64,000 nt of DNA from Gavia stellata (lineage: Eukaryota; Chordata; Aves; Gaviiformes; Gaviidae): NCBI RefSeq assembly GCF_030936135.1, contig NC_082599.1, forward strand, positions 9,565,472 to 9,629,471, in the 5' to 3' direction. Of the stretch, positions 1 through 12,100 are shown piece after piece. The stretch's first letter is position 1, and every line of letters starts with the position of its first letter. The notes beneath the pieces were generated by a model that searched no databases, was not told the DNA's origin, and worked only from the letters and a program-made list of their open reading frames with translations. The position numbers and the translations under genes were made by a program.

Positions 1-3000
1 GAAAGACAAAGGACCCAATGTTTTCAAAACACTGAAGAAGCTTGAGCATCCTAAACCTTATGGCCACGGGAGATGTGGGTTACGTACAGAGTGTGGGCAG
101 GTTTGCTTCACTGCACACCTCACCATCCTGGTCACCTTCATCAGATCCAGAATGAGTTGGAGCAACTGCAGCCCTTCTCCAGACCGCAGATCCCCAGCTC
201 TTCGTGGGAGGGAAGGCGATGGGTGCACAGACCTTACTGTGGGATGGAAATTGGGTGTGGCAGATGCAAACATCTGAACTCAGAAGGAAAAGTCTCCAGT
301 GCCACACTTTAGATATATGGCATTAGTAACTTTGGAGACTTTCAGTAGAGCCTGGGCTTTTTGGGACCTGAGCCATTCTGAAAATAGGACTTCAGGATGC
401 TTTTGTAAATTTTAGTCAAGGTGAATTTATACTGCAGTCTAAATCCACAGTTAATTACAATGAAGTAGAAATTGTTCTGATGAGATTAGGGATGAGCTTT
501 TGAAGGAGGCCTCTGAATTTTAAGTAACCAATTATCATTGAAAGTCACTGGGTTTGGGCATCTAACTCCCTTGCTCACTTTTGAAGATCCAAACCAGGGT
601 CTAAAACTCATTCTGTGAACAAGCCAGCCAATATTTCTTTCCTGGGAAAGCATTCTTCTGATATCCCAAAATTAAGACAACAGAGGGCTACATTTTTTGT
701 ATTATTCTCAAAGGCTAATACTGAAACAATATAGAAATCATTGTGAAAAATAAACTACAGCAATTTAGATATTTAGTTTTCAAATCAGTTGACAGGCAGA
801 GCAAGGAAATGTTTTTACCTCTGAAGAAATAAATGTAATAAAATACTGTTTAAATAATGTTTAAGTGATGTGATGAAAGACGGGTTCACGAACCCTCTGT
901 TATGTTAACAATTAGCAGTGCAGGACATGGGTTTTGTTTAAGAAATGTGTACTGCTAATATTGGGGTCAACATATGAATAAACAAGAATGGCAGTACGCA
1001 CTAGAGTCAGACTTTATTAACATATGCGTAGTTATCTGTATTGCTTTACTTCTTGCACCAAGACCTACTGCAGTCATCTCCCATGTGTCTGTGTGTCCAC
1101 AGGCAGGTGTGGGCACCCATGCATACCCTTGCCCACATTGAGGCATCTTTTGTGCACTGAAATGACTTTCTTGCTCAAAGCGAGGAAGACGCACACGTAT
1201 CCGCTCACTACTGAAGTCTGACGCCGACCCACGCTGTTAGAGGCAGCAAGGCCCAGGGGTTGGGGTGCTGACTTGGGACCACTCCAGGAGCACCCCAAGC
1301 GTCACTTGTTCTGCTGTAGACTAACCGTGCAATGTCAGGCAAGCCCCACTGTGTCCTCCTCTCATTTCCTCTTAGTTAATCTTACTGACCATTGCTGTTG
1401 ACCACACCGTCGGCCACAATGGTACCCTGAGCCTGAAGTTCCCATTGACAGTAAAGATAAACTTCTTGCAGTTGGACTTCAGAAGACTCAAATGTCTTGG
1501 ACAGCTTCCGATTCAGCTCACCTCCTGCTGCCTTGGAAAGCTGTGGCCTCTTTCCAGACATATCCTTGGACAGCTTAGTCCTCAGTCCTTCTCAGTGATA
1601 GCTTGGGAACAGACATGTAAAGCCAGGCCTGAGAAGCATCATCTTGAGAAGGCCACAGCCATTTACAAAGAAGAAGCTTTCATCTTCATTATGCCTTAAA
1701 TACTCTCTTAAGCCTTTTAATTTACAGACAGAGATGATGGAAAAGTCCATTATCTGAGTCAACAACAATCCTCTGAAATATTTGCTGAATGATCGAGCTC
1801 ACCAAACGTTTCCAGAGGCTTTTCGATTTACATGTATCTAGTATGATCTCTATTTTCCATGCTGCAAAACACATAGAGTAAGCCAAGCTCTGCTCCTGGA
1901 AGTTGGCAATGTGAGGGCTTGGTCCAGCAAAATGTTAACCACCCTCAGTTCCCACCATAGGCAGTGGAAGTTGAAGGTATTCAGGACCCACAAGAAGCCC
2001 ATGGATGGCACCATTCAGACCTCCAGTGCAATGCCTGATTAGATGAAGGTCTGTCTCTGGGTAGAATGTATATTCTCTCCCTCTCATTCTCCCTTTTTCT
2101 TTCTCTGTCTTAATAATGCGTGTAGCTCTGATTTATTTTTTATCAAGATTAACAATGGAACAATACTGCTTCAAATATTAAAAAGGCAAAGAAATGTAGG
2201 TACTGAAAAGGAAGGAAAATACCTCAATTTCAAGCCTAAAGATTACTTTGGGTCCCAGAGGAAGCAGAAGCAATTTAGTGGCTGATACCCTTAGCAAGAA
2301 AAAAGGTTGTAAGATTAAGACCAACTGCTGTTTGGATAAGTGGTTGGTAATTGCACATATCAGCAATTATGTGCTGTCATATCATTTTTCTGTTACCTTA
2401 CTCCTCTCTTGTGTCCCGTCAGGGTTTACTTGGAATGACCCTACATCTATGGTCCTCTTTGGATTCACCTTCTTAATGTCATACAACAGTGCCTCGCAAG
2501 TTCAAAGAAAAAAGAAGTCATTATTACAGGAGATGCCTGGTGGAGGTGCTCCTCTTCACAGATGTAGCTAGAGGCTACTGCTATAATAACCAGGCTTCCA
2601 GGAACAGAAATAAAGAAAGGCCTCCTGAACCTGCAAAACCTCCCTTTGTCCTCCAGCCTCGCAGGGGGAGAAGTGGGTGTGTGAGGGGAGAGTTTTAGCA
2701 GGGAGAGATGTGAGCCGGGTAGGAGAGGGTTGTCTCTCCGCATGGTTCAGGTGCCACCCCGCCCGTGATGCTGCAGCACCCAGCTCCGGGCCACGCTGGG
2801 GGTGTCGCGGCAGGAGCTGGGGGCCCCGAGGCTTGCTTGGTTGGGACAGTACAGGTTACTATCTTGAATCCTCTTCAAATGAAAAGGGGAAGCTTGAATT
2901 GGCTGTATCTAGGCTGCTTATAACTCCTGCCCCAGCTGGGGACATTTTGGGCGGTAACGGTGGCCCGCCCGTGAGCTGAGCGACAGGGCTCACTTCTGTA

Positions 3001-6000
3001 GCTTGTCAGAGGCTTTGCATCACTCAGAAAGGTGAACACCATCAGAAACACCTTTTCTCTCACAGAAGTAGCTGATTCCCCAATAAAGTGTCAAAAGATA
3101 ACAAAGTCTGCTCCAGCTAAACTCATCTGTTCATTGCCTGAGGGAAGCCTCCAGCTTATACGGCACTGGGTGCTCCCATGGAGCAGAAAATATTTAGCTT
3201 GCTAATCAGATTCAGGCAGGAGTTGTAACTGCTGCGGTCTGCAGTGTGCCTACAGTATATCTAGAGAGGAAAGGCGATAGCTGGCTTTCAGGTGTCCCGG
3301 TACGGATCCGCAGCGATGCCTCTGAGGTCAGTGACTCTGCAGGGATGTAAAGGAGAGCAGGGTTTTACATGGGGATCCCACCGCGCAAGCAGAGTGAGTC
3401 CTGTCTCTGCAAGGGCCATCACAGTGAGAAGCTCTGGGGAGGACCAGCAAACTGCTGGGTCATGCTGAGGGAGATGCCAAACTGCAGCCGAATGCAAGAG
3501 TCTTAGCAGTGATAGCGAGGTGCCACCTAACAGCTCGTGGAAGAGCTAATACCCTTTGAAAAGCGGATAAAAGATTCATCAGCACAGATGAAGATACGAG
3601 GGCTTGGGCTTAGACAGCCTGTAGCTCCTGCCAAGAAACTGTGTGGAAGGTAGACATGAATTTAAAAGGTTGAGTGGGGGCCAGCAAGCCAATAACTGAA
3701 TAATCCCACCCAGATAGGAAACCAAAGCATAAACAAGAGTCTCCACATACTGACGAGTTAGCACTGGTTGCACTCTGGAAAGGATCCTAAAATAACAGAG
3801 ATTCCTGGAGACAGAATAAACACATCTCTCAGTTGTCATCCTGAGCAGAGGGTAATTGCCTAGATGTCTGATTGACTCGCTGCTAGAACTAAATATATAG
3901 TTCTCTGACATGCTGTCACCTCCTTCGCTGTATGTTTGAGATTTTTGAGTAAAGCACATCAGGAATCAAAGCAAATGTCCAGAGGAAAGATGCATCTCGA
4001 CCTTGAACTTTAATCACCAGCAAAGGGCTGAAAATGTATTTAAAAGAAGTGAAGTTACTGCATTCCTGAGAGCGACATTTAATCTTGAAATTCCCGGGGG
4101 CTTGTGCGCATACAATCCAACCCCCCCAACAGGGGAACACGGAGTTGCAGCCCCTGTCTGAGGGCTGGGGAGTTGGTGCCCGGCTTTCTGAGCTCCCACT
4201 CAGACACGACACGGTCCTCAACTTCGCATCTGATCCCCATTTTCTTTCCGGGGGTTCCTTCGGGGTTCCTTCATCATGTTGCTTCCCAGTTTGCACTGCT
4301 GGAAGAGACAGAGGAGCAAAGGTCTCAAGTTAATCTTCCTTCTAGTTTTAGCAGCTCTTTTACCCCAAACCCGAGTGCTTGATGCCTTCTCAAAGCCGCC
4401 ACAAGGCTCTTGGTTAGCGAGCCGTCCTGTCTACCCTGCTCATGCTTTTCTTCCTTCCCACCTCAGAGCAAGTCTCAGTTTCAGCTATGTTCAACTTTTA
4501 TGTACGTACATGCAAAAGAACCTACCCAGAAGCCTTAACACTGGAATGTTAATATAAATTTTCAGTAAGTAAGTCTTGGAAGTTGCAGGGGGCTGGATGA
4601 CTGTCAACATAATATTGATTTTCAAAAGTAAAATGACCTGGCCAAACCCTAGGATGGCCCAGCTCCTGGGAAGGATGATGTGCTGGTTCAGTTCAGTTCA
4701 TAATAGATATAAAAAATAGTATACTAAATGCAATGCAGTGTGAGTTCAGGAAGGTAACTGTTTGTTAACTTAATATTATACTCTAACGTGTAACAGACTT
4801 CTATAAAACAATTTACTCCGTACTCTGTGACAGCTTAGGTACTGAACTCAAACCAAAATTAACCTGGTACATCATAGGTGAAAGGAAAATGTTTGAACAA
4901 CAGGCCTTTAAAGGTAACCGTAAAGAAAATTATCATTAGATTAATATAATTCTAAAAGAGCCCTGGTTCTAAGTCCTTGGTCTTTCGTATTATGCACCAT
5001 TTAAGGAAAAAAATAAGGTCATCATCAGAGGCACAGACATTGGATGCGTGATTAATAGTGAAAGGATAAATCATGGACGTGGAGTGATACGCATCACCCA
5101 GTGAGCTACACATGGGCAATCGGTGGAGTCAGACACAAAGTAATTCCTCTGCAAACGAGGAATGCTGGACGACCTTCCACGCAGGCTGCACTGGAACCAG
5201 CATGCAAAATGGCTAAGGCAAAACCTGGGAAAAATCTGCGAGTGGCAGACTGGAGGAAGGAGGTCACATCACCTCCCACCGCAGGTCTGCTATGGTCCCT
5301 GCTGTGAAACTGCCTCCAGGACGGCAGCCCAGCACTACCATCAGGTGATGGAGCAGGAGAGGCTCTGAGAAGCTCCATAAAGACACCAGGAATCATGGCA
5401 TGGGGTGGGTGGAGGGCCAGATTCTTCTTTCTCCCCCCAGAAAAGGGACACTGGAGGCATAGCAGGGCTCAGGCACATGGTGAGGCAGTGGAAACCACAC
5501 ACTTCAAATCCAGATTGGTGGCCCAAGGACAAGACTATATCTGCTCTATCTCTCTGTGTTTGAAAATTCACGTGGGAGTGAACTGAATTCCAGGTCACAG
5601 GGAGCTTATAAGGCTGTTTTACAAACCTGTCCCCTCCCCTCACCTCCAGCCTGTGCAGGAAAAAGAGCATTTTCTAACAGAAACTTCAATGGAGCTATCA
5701 CTTTGTGAGTGCTGCAAATATATATATATATGAAGAGACTTGTCTAATATATGTTCAAGATAGAAGTTTGAGATGTCAGAGAATTTTATCTGAGAAAAAC
5801 AGTCATTCACGCACAAGAGGATAACTTCAAACCTATCTACCTATCTATTCAACTCCGAGCTCTAGACAGATAGAGAAATCAAGGGGAAGCTAGAGCAGGC
5901 AGACGCATGTAAAATGATTTCTGAGGGCAGAAAAGAAGATGATGTCCCTACAAGTATGGCTAAACCGAGTTTTGGAGAGAAAAGTGGCAATTACCCAGCC

Positions 6001-6164
6001 TGTGCCTCCTGCCCTCACACGCACAGCCTCGGGAGCGAAGTGATGTGCTCAACTGAGACAGCCAAACGTGCCCCAGGGGACTGGGATGGCACACGGCTCC
6101 CTTGCAGCCAGTTCTTTTTCTACCCAAGATGACCTACTCATCTTTCTCTTTTCTTTTACTGTAG
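1..6164. other. Intergenic, no gene recognised
   Basis: No exon with a recognisable protein product was found on either strand. The stretch is mostly AT-rich with a GC-rich patch at about 2640-2990 that has several CpGs but no clear gene. A short (TA)n run lies at 5717-5731 and a GATA-like CTATCTACCTATCTATT at about 5834-5850. Open frames here are short and resemble nothing I know. Confidence 0.6.
4251..4272 (+). repeat. Perfect 11-bp tandem duplication
   Basis: GGGGTTCCTTC occurs twice in succession without mismatch. Confidence 0.9.
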
Positions 6165-9100
6165 GAAGAATATTACACAACAACCCAGGGAAAAACAGGG
6201 TAAGAAGGCATGCAGCACGGACAGGAGGAACTCTGCCCAAGCAGACGACCAGGCGCTCTGTCGGTACTCCCTTGGTCTGATTTCTTACCAGTGATGATCG
6301 GAAATAAGTCCAGCGATTTAAAACCGGTATAAATGAGTCCTTGCTTGGGCTCACCATACAGTGAGTTCCCTTCTTCTCCAAAATGTTATTTGTCATCAAG
6401 AACCTTCACTCACAGAGACTGCAAAGCCAGAACGCTCTCTCCATTCATTTACATATTAGAACTCGACAGATGATGAAGGAGAAGCAATTCCTGGAGACAG
6501 GAATAGTAGTTTTCTTAGTTATGTTTATTCATTTTCTTTTTTGCCCAGTTAAGCCTATGCTCAACAGAAAGCTGATTGTTTCAGATACCTTCATATGTGG
6601 TGTTTTACACCATCATACACTAGTATATGGCACATTAACTTAAAGTGATTTAACACAGTCAAAATGAATGAGATCATGTAATGTGAAGGAAATGTGTGGC
6701 AATATCTTCTGCTCCTCTTATGAGCAATGCCTGCCTACATGACTGCGGGGAGCCCCGCCATTTCAGCTGGGCTGTGTCGGCCTCTCCATTAGAGCCAAGA
6801 GCTGGGCAACACCTTGAGGCAGTGCTTAAGCAAAGGGTGCTGCTGTGCTGTCCCCTGCCCTGGGCAAACAGAAGTTTACCTCTGTCCCAGAAGCAAAGTT
6901 GGCCATTGCAACCTTATCTTTGTGACTGCTAACGGGATAGGTGCTCCCTCTCACCCAAATCCCTCTGCACAGAAGATGGATCCTGGAGATGATATTTTAA
7001 ACTTCCATTTTCCCTTCAAGTGCCGTTTGGATTTATTTTTTCTCTCTCCCACGTTGTTTCACATTAACTGTATTCAACTACAGGGAGTATCAGAAAATAT
7101 TACCTTAGCTTGAGAATAGATTTGCTCTCAAGTGACATCTTCCAATACTACTGATTTATACCCTTTTCCTGCATTGATCTGTTGGGAGCTTTCATCAGCT
7201 ATATCTGACATAAACACTGTATTATTCTGTATTGCATTATACCCTAGAAATCCACTCAAATCCCTTTGCTCCTCAAATTAAAGCAATATGCATTACAGTG
7301 TCCTGATTTCCTTCTATTCTTGCATTTGCATTTTTGTATCATGCTCTAGATTACTCATGTATATTTTGGCATAAGCCTCTCCCTGTTCATTTGAGAATAT
7401 TGCCTTTAATCTTCCTTATACCTTGAAGCATACAAAATCTCTGCCCCAAAGGACACGTGGACACGTTTAGTTCCCACAGTGGCTGAATTTCTGTGGAAGT
7501 TATTTAAAGCAAATGCCATGTTGTTCAGAAGCCCAAGCCTTGTTCCAGGGTGATCCCGCGGACACCCACGATGTGCCTCTGGTCTCACTGCTTCACACAG
7601 CATGTGAGGTTCGTCTGCCGCACTGCAGATCACTCTGCTTTTGGGAAGGGACTTCTCTTCTCCTCCTGCCACAGCGGCACAGACTGCAGCTCTGCAGCCA
7701 AAAGGTTTTAGTCGTGTGGCCGTGCTGGGATGCCTGAGCTCTGCAGCAGTTAAACCATGGAGTTCATTTGCCTGCAAGCAGCTTTTTGATGGCAGAAATA
7801 GAGTAGCAGCTGTAGGTTGTACTTTTGCTGCAAGAGATTGGGTGGATCCATTCCATTGTTCTTATTCACTCTGATTTGATCATCAGAATGATCCACTATT
7901 GTATTTCTCACAAAACATAACACTACAAGAGTACACCCAATAATATATCTCACAGTTTGGTAGTTTGGGTTGGGTTAGGATTTTTTTGTGGGTCTACATT
8001 ACTTCCCAGATTTGTTCAGTGGTAGGACTCCATGTAGGTCCAATGTTTGCCTCAATCAGATATTAATGGTTATTCAGTCAGCCAGAGCCCTAAGCTCAGT
8101 AAAGCTACATGACACAGATGAAAGGGCAGGACTTTCCTTGAAAGAGGAGCTTCAGACTTTTCTGAGGTAGTATATAGGCACATTGGTTCAGAGTTGCGCC
8201 ATCTGATAGCCAGTCTAGATAACCTGGCATACTCTTTATTCTAGAATTCCCTGGATTATTACACCCCCCAGAATGTGGTCTAAAGTAACGGGGGTAGGAA
8301 AAGACATCTGTAATTTAGGGACAAGTAAGTCTTTCCATAGGTGGGAGGGAAGGGAGAAGACCCAGGCATTATTTCAGTTAAGGCTGAGACCAACATGTTC
8401 GAAGTGACCCTATTATTCTCTACTCTTATTTTCAAACATCCACTGTAATATATCTGAGATCTGGCTTAAAGATCTGAGCACTACAGACTCTGCAGGCAAT
8501 CAGAGCACAGGGTGCACAGAGACACTAAAAATGCCCATTCGCCCGGGCTCAGGACAGGCTCTCAAGAAACATCTTGAAAGGTGCGGTCCCTTACAAGGAG
8601 CATCAAGCAACCCGCAATGCCAAGGAAGACCCAGCGGCCTGTGGAAGCTGTGACCCATCGCAGGGAGCACATGCAGCATGGGCTTTGGGTCCAGTGTCAG
8701 CTAAAACCTGAAATATCAACCATGGTACCTGGAAGGGAAGAGCCTTTGTATAAGGCAGAGCAGAAGCTGAAGGTGGTTTGGCAAGAAAACCACTGTCACC
8801 TGGAGTCATAGGGGAAATGTGTCTGCAGCTTCCGCGTCAGAATGGGAAACCTCTTTCTCCACCCGTATTTAAGCTATGGCCTCGTGCAGAGCCACTAATC
8901 AGTCCAGCGTAGCTTCAATCACAGCAAGTAACGTGGAGCTCTCCTTGGAGGACAATCCAACATCATTGATGTACCCACAGGGACAGCATCTCCTGAAATC
9001 CCCCACAAAATGCCCCTCCCTGGCCTGTTCACATAGAACTGCAAAAGATGCTATCGCTGCTAAAAACGAACAAAATTTTATATCCAACCCAAGTGGAAGA

Positions 9101-12100
9101 GACCTATCTCTGCTAAGGTCCACTGGGCGAGGAGCAAAAAGGACAGACAAAAAGACAGAGGGCTAAAAAAACCAGTTATGTTGTGCCTATCAGAGCAAAC
9201 CAAATACCACTGCATATTCACTAAGATTTGTTCAAAAGTTCAGAAAATTCGCTCCAGTAATATAATGGGTGATAATTCAATTTATTTATGTTTTTAAGGC
9301 ATGAAGACTAGCTTTAATTTCCCTCAACTGTGCCTCTATTATTATTAATCTACTTATCTTCTAAAAAGATCATCTAAACTACACTATACAGGGAATGTGA
9401 TCTTTGGCCATGTAGGGCTTTGCAATTATCCAGTTCTGAATGAACTTGTTGTTAAAACATTTTTTAAGTCTAATGAAAACATTAGATCAATTCCTTGCAG
9501 TGATAGTTGTCATTAAATCAATAGTGTGTGTAAGTCCATTATACTGATATTTGACACGAACTGCCGAAGGTCTGCTAACAATGAAACCATACTGAAGCGT
9601 GTCCTCTGCTAAGCATATTTCATACGAGATAAAAATCTGTTAAGTCTACAGTAACTGAAACTTTTCTTCTTTAACTAAAATAAACAGATATCTGAAATGT
9701 TGCTGTAACTCACACTAGGACCACCATGATCACACAGGTTTTGGAGCCGGTCCTTTTATCACACCTTTATCACAGCTGTGCTCTCAAATCAGTTAGAAAA
9801 GCTATTTTTGATTATTTATCTGTATGGCTTGCAAAGCCCAGGCAGAGATTTCCTAACAAAGTTCTGCTAAGCATGGAGGACCTGATCCTGCCCCCTCCAA
9901 AAGCAACAGCACTGTCACCAACTTCAGTGGAAGTTGGACCGTTCCTCAAGTCCCTGGGAAAGGAAAGGTCTTCCCACGGAGGAACAGCATCTCTGCATCA
10001 CAGCGGAGCAGCTTGCAGGGACAAGAAACACAACCAGTCCCATTTCCCCATGGAGAAGATCAGTTCCTTCGTATGTGCCATTATATTGTAAATGGGAAAG
10101 ATCATTGAAAGACCTCTGGCTCTGTGTTCTTTGAACATTTTTCTAGTGGTCTGCAAACTCAGTTTCCACTCCTACCATGGGTGCTTCAGAAACAGCATTG
10201 CTGTCAGTACAATCCTGCGAGAGCGTGATGTCTGATGTATGTAATATATGCCATGAGAGAAATATAAAACTTGAAAAAATGGCTAGCTGATGGAAACACT
10301 GAAGTCCAGAGAAGAGCCATTCAGCGTGCCATTTCTTATGATTTAGAAACATAACAATTTTTCAGTAGCAGTACATAACATTTGCTCACAGGCAAAAGAG
10401 CCGTGAGCACCGAAGTGTAAAGAGAAATAATGGTCAATGGCAGACGTTGACAATTTTCTGGCCGAAAAGACCACTTTAAACTGAAAATTCAAACTAATTT
10501 ATTTGAAAGATGTTAAAGATTTACTACGGAGTGGGCAGAGGATCAGTGAAAGTCTTCATCAAACAATTTTTGGAAATTTTGGTCCTCAGAAAAGGCTTTT
10601 TTTCCCAAACAAACGAACTAATTGATAGAAAAAAGTCACCTGAGACATTCTCTGAGACTTTTGGCTTCTGTAATTCCTGCAGCAGAAACCCCCGACCAGT
10701 GCAGAAGCGGAGGGAGAACCCAAGCAGAGCGGGTCCGGCCCTGCCCTGTGCTATGGCTCCCACTAACGGCAGCAAGGGAAAGCTCCGTCACTCCCAACAC
10801 AGCAGAGAGCGCAGAAAAAACTCTGCAAAGTGTTCTTCACCCCATTTTTGGTGTTTGGTTTTTGAATGTCTAAAATACAGTTACCAACTAGATTTTCCTG
10901 AACCGTTTCCACACTCAGAATATGAGTTTAACAGAGAATAATCTGAATCATAGTCTCCTTGGATGGGTTTTATCTCACCTTCAGGCATCTGCAACGTAGA
11001 CCTCTAGAGCTACATCCTCATTGCAGCCAGGGGAGCGAGATCCAGAGTGTGATTCTCATTGACTGTCTGACCTATTCCAGGCATGGGATGAATCATGATC
11101 TCAATTTTTCTGCTGACTTTTGCCTCGCCTGTAAGCGGAGCTGGGGCGACCAGTCCAGACACGTGGTGGAGATTGCCCCGGCGTGACTGCAAGGAGACGC
11201 CACACAGAAAACAAAGCTCTTGTGCTCAGCTGGCGAGGATGATGGTGGTTGAAATGAGGACGTTATGTAGGACTCTGCTTTAGGGAGCCTGGATCGGGGG
11301 ATCAGCGCTGGTGGATGGAGGTTCTTGTTTCTGGTTGAGGAGAGCTTCAACCCCCTTCACGTGGGGTCTTTAGATTTTTGGTCAAGTCTGTGCTCCAGTT
11401 CTGTTACTGGGGGGAGAAGTTCAAAAATCTCAGGTAAGAACTGGTAACTGTGGAAGGGGACGGACAAATATGTTTGTTTTCCATTTTGGTTCTGAGCATG
11501 ACGGAGATTATCAAAACAGCTGAGTAATTTTCCGTTGTTAACGACGCAGAGATATCTGCCCGCAATCAGACGCAGAGACCAGGTGCAGGCTGTCCTTGGG
11601 TCCCATTTCTAAATCTCAGATACATTTTTATAAGGCCTCTGACTCAAGGAATAAACATGAGAGGATTACAGCTAATCAGATAAGTATGTCTTTATTTAAC
11701 TGTAACATCAAAACTAAGCTTGCAGTATGTTCTTAAGAGATAGAGTCTTCAATCTAATTCAAAGATTTTTTGGAAAGATTTTTTTCCTTTTAATTAAATC
11801 GTGTTGATTCTATTTGACATTTGATTTCAAGAGAACCGCCAGTGTTTCTCCTTCACTGTCTGTCTCGAATCCGTGTGTAACATGTCACAGCCAAAAGTCT
11901 ACCCCACTCCTCCTGAAGGCTGCTGTATTTTAGCTTCTCTGTGGGTCATACAGACCAGCCTAGGTACAGATCAGCCACTGAAACACTTCCCACTGAAGAC
12001 CCAGATTCCTGTATAGTGCAGCACAGTGCTGTGCAGGTAGTGCAGTATGCATTTGGCACCTATGTACGTGCAGGGAATGTAAACCTGCTGACATGAGGCA

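Noticed and set aside
3579..3959. 126-codon frame on the - strand (and a similar one at 3916-4296)
   Set aside because: No similarity to any protein I know, no repeat or exon signals, and overlapping frames on both strands suggest chance.
10510..10941. 143-codon frame
   Set aside because: No recognisable family, domain or splice context; its composition follows the local DNA.
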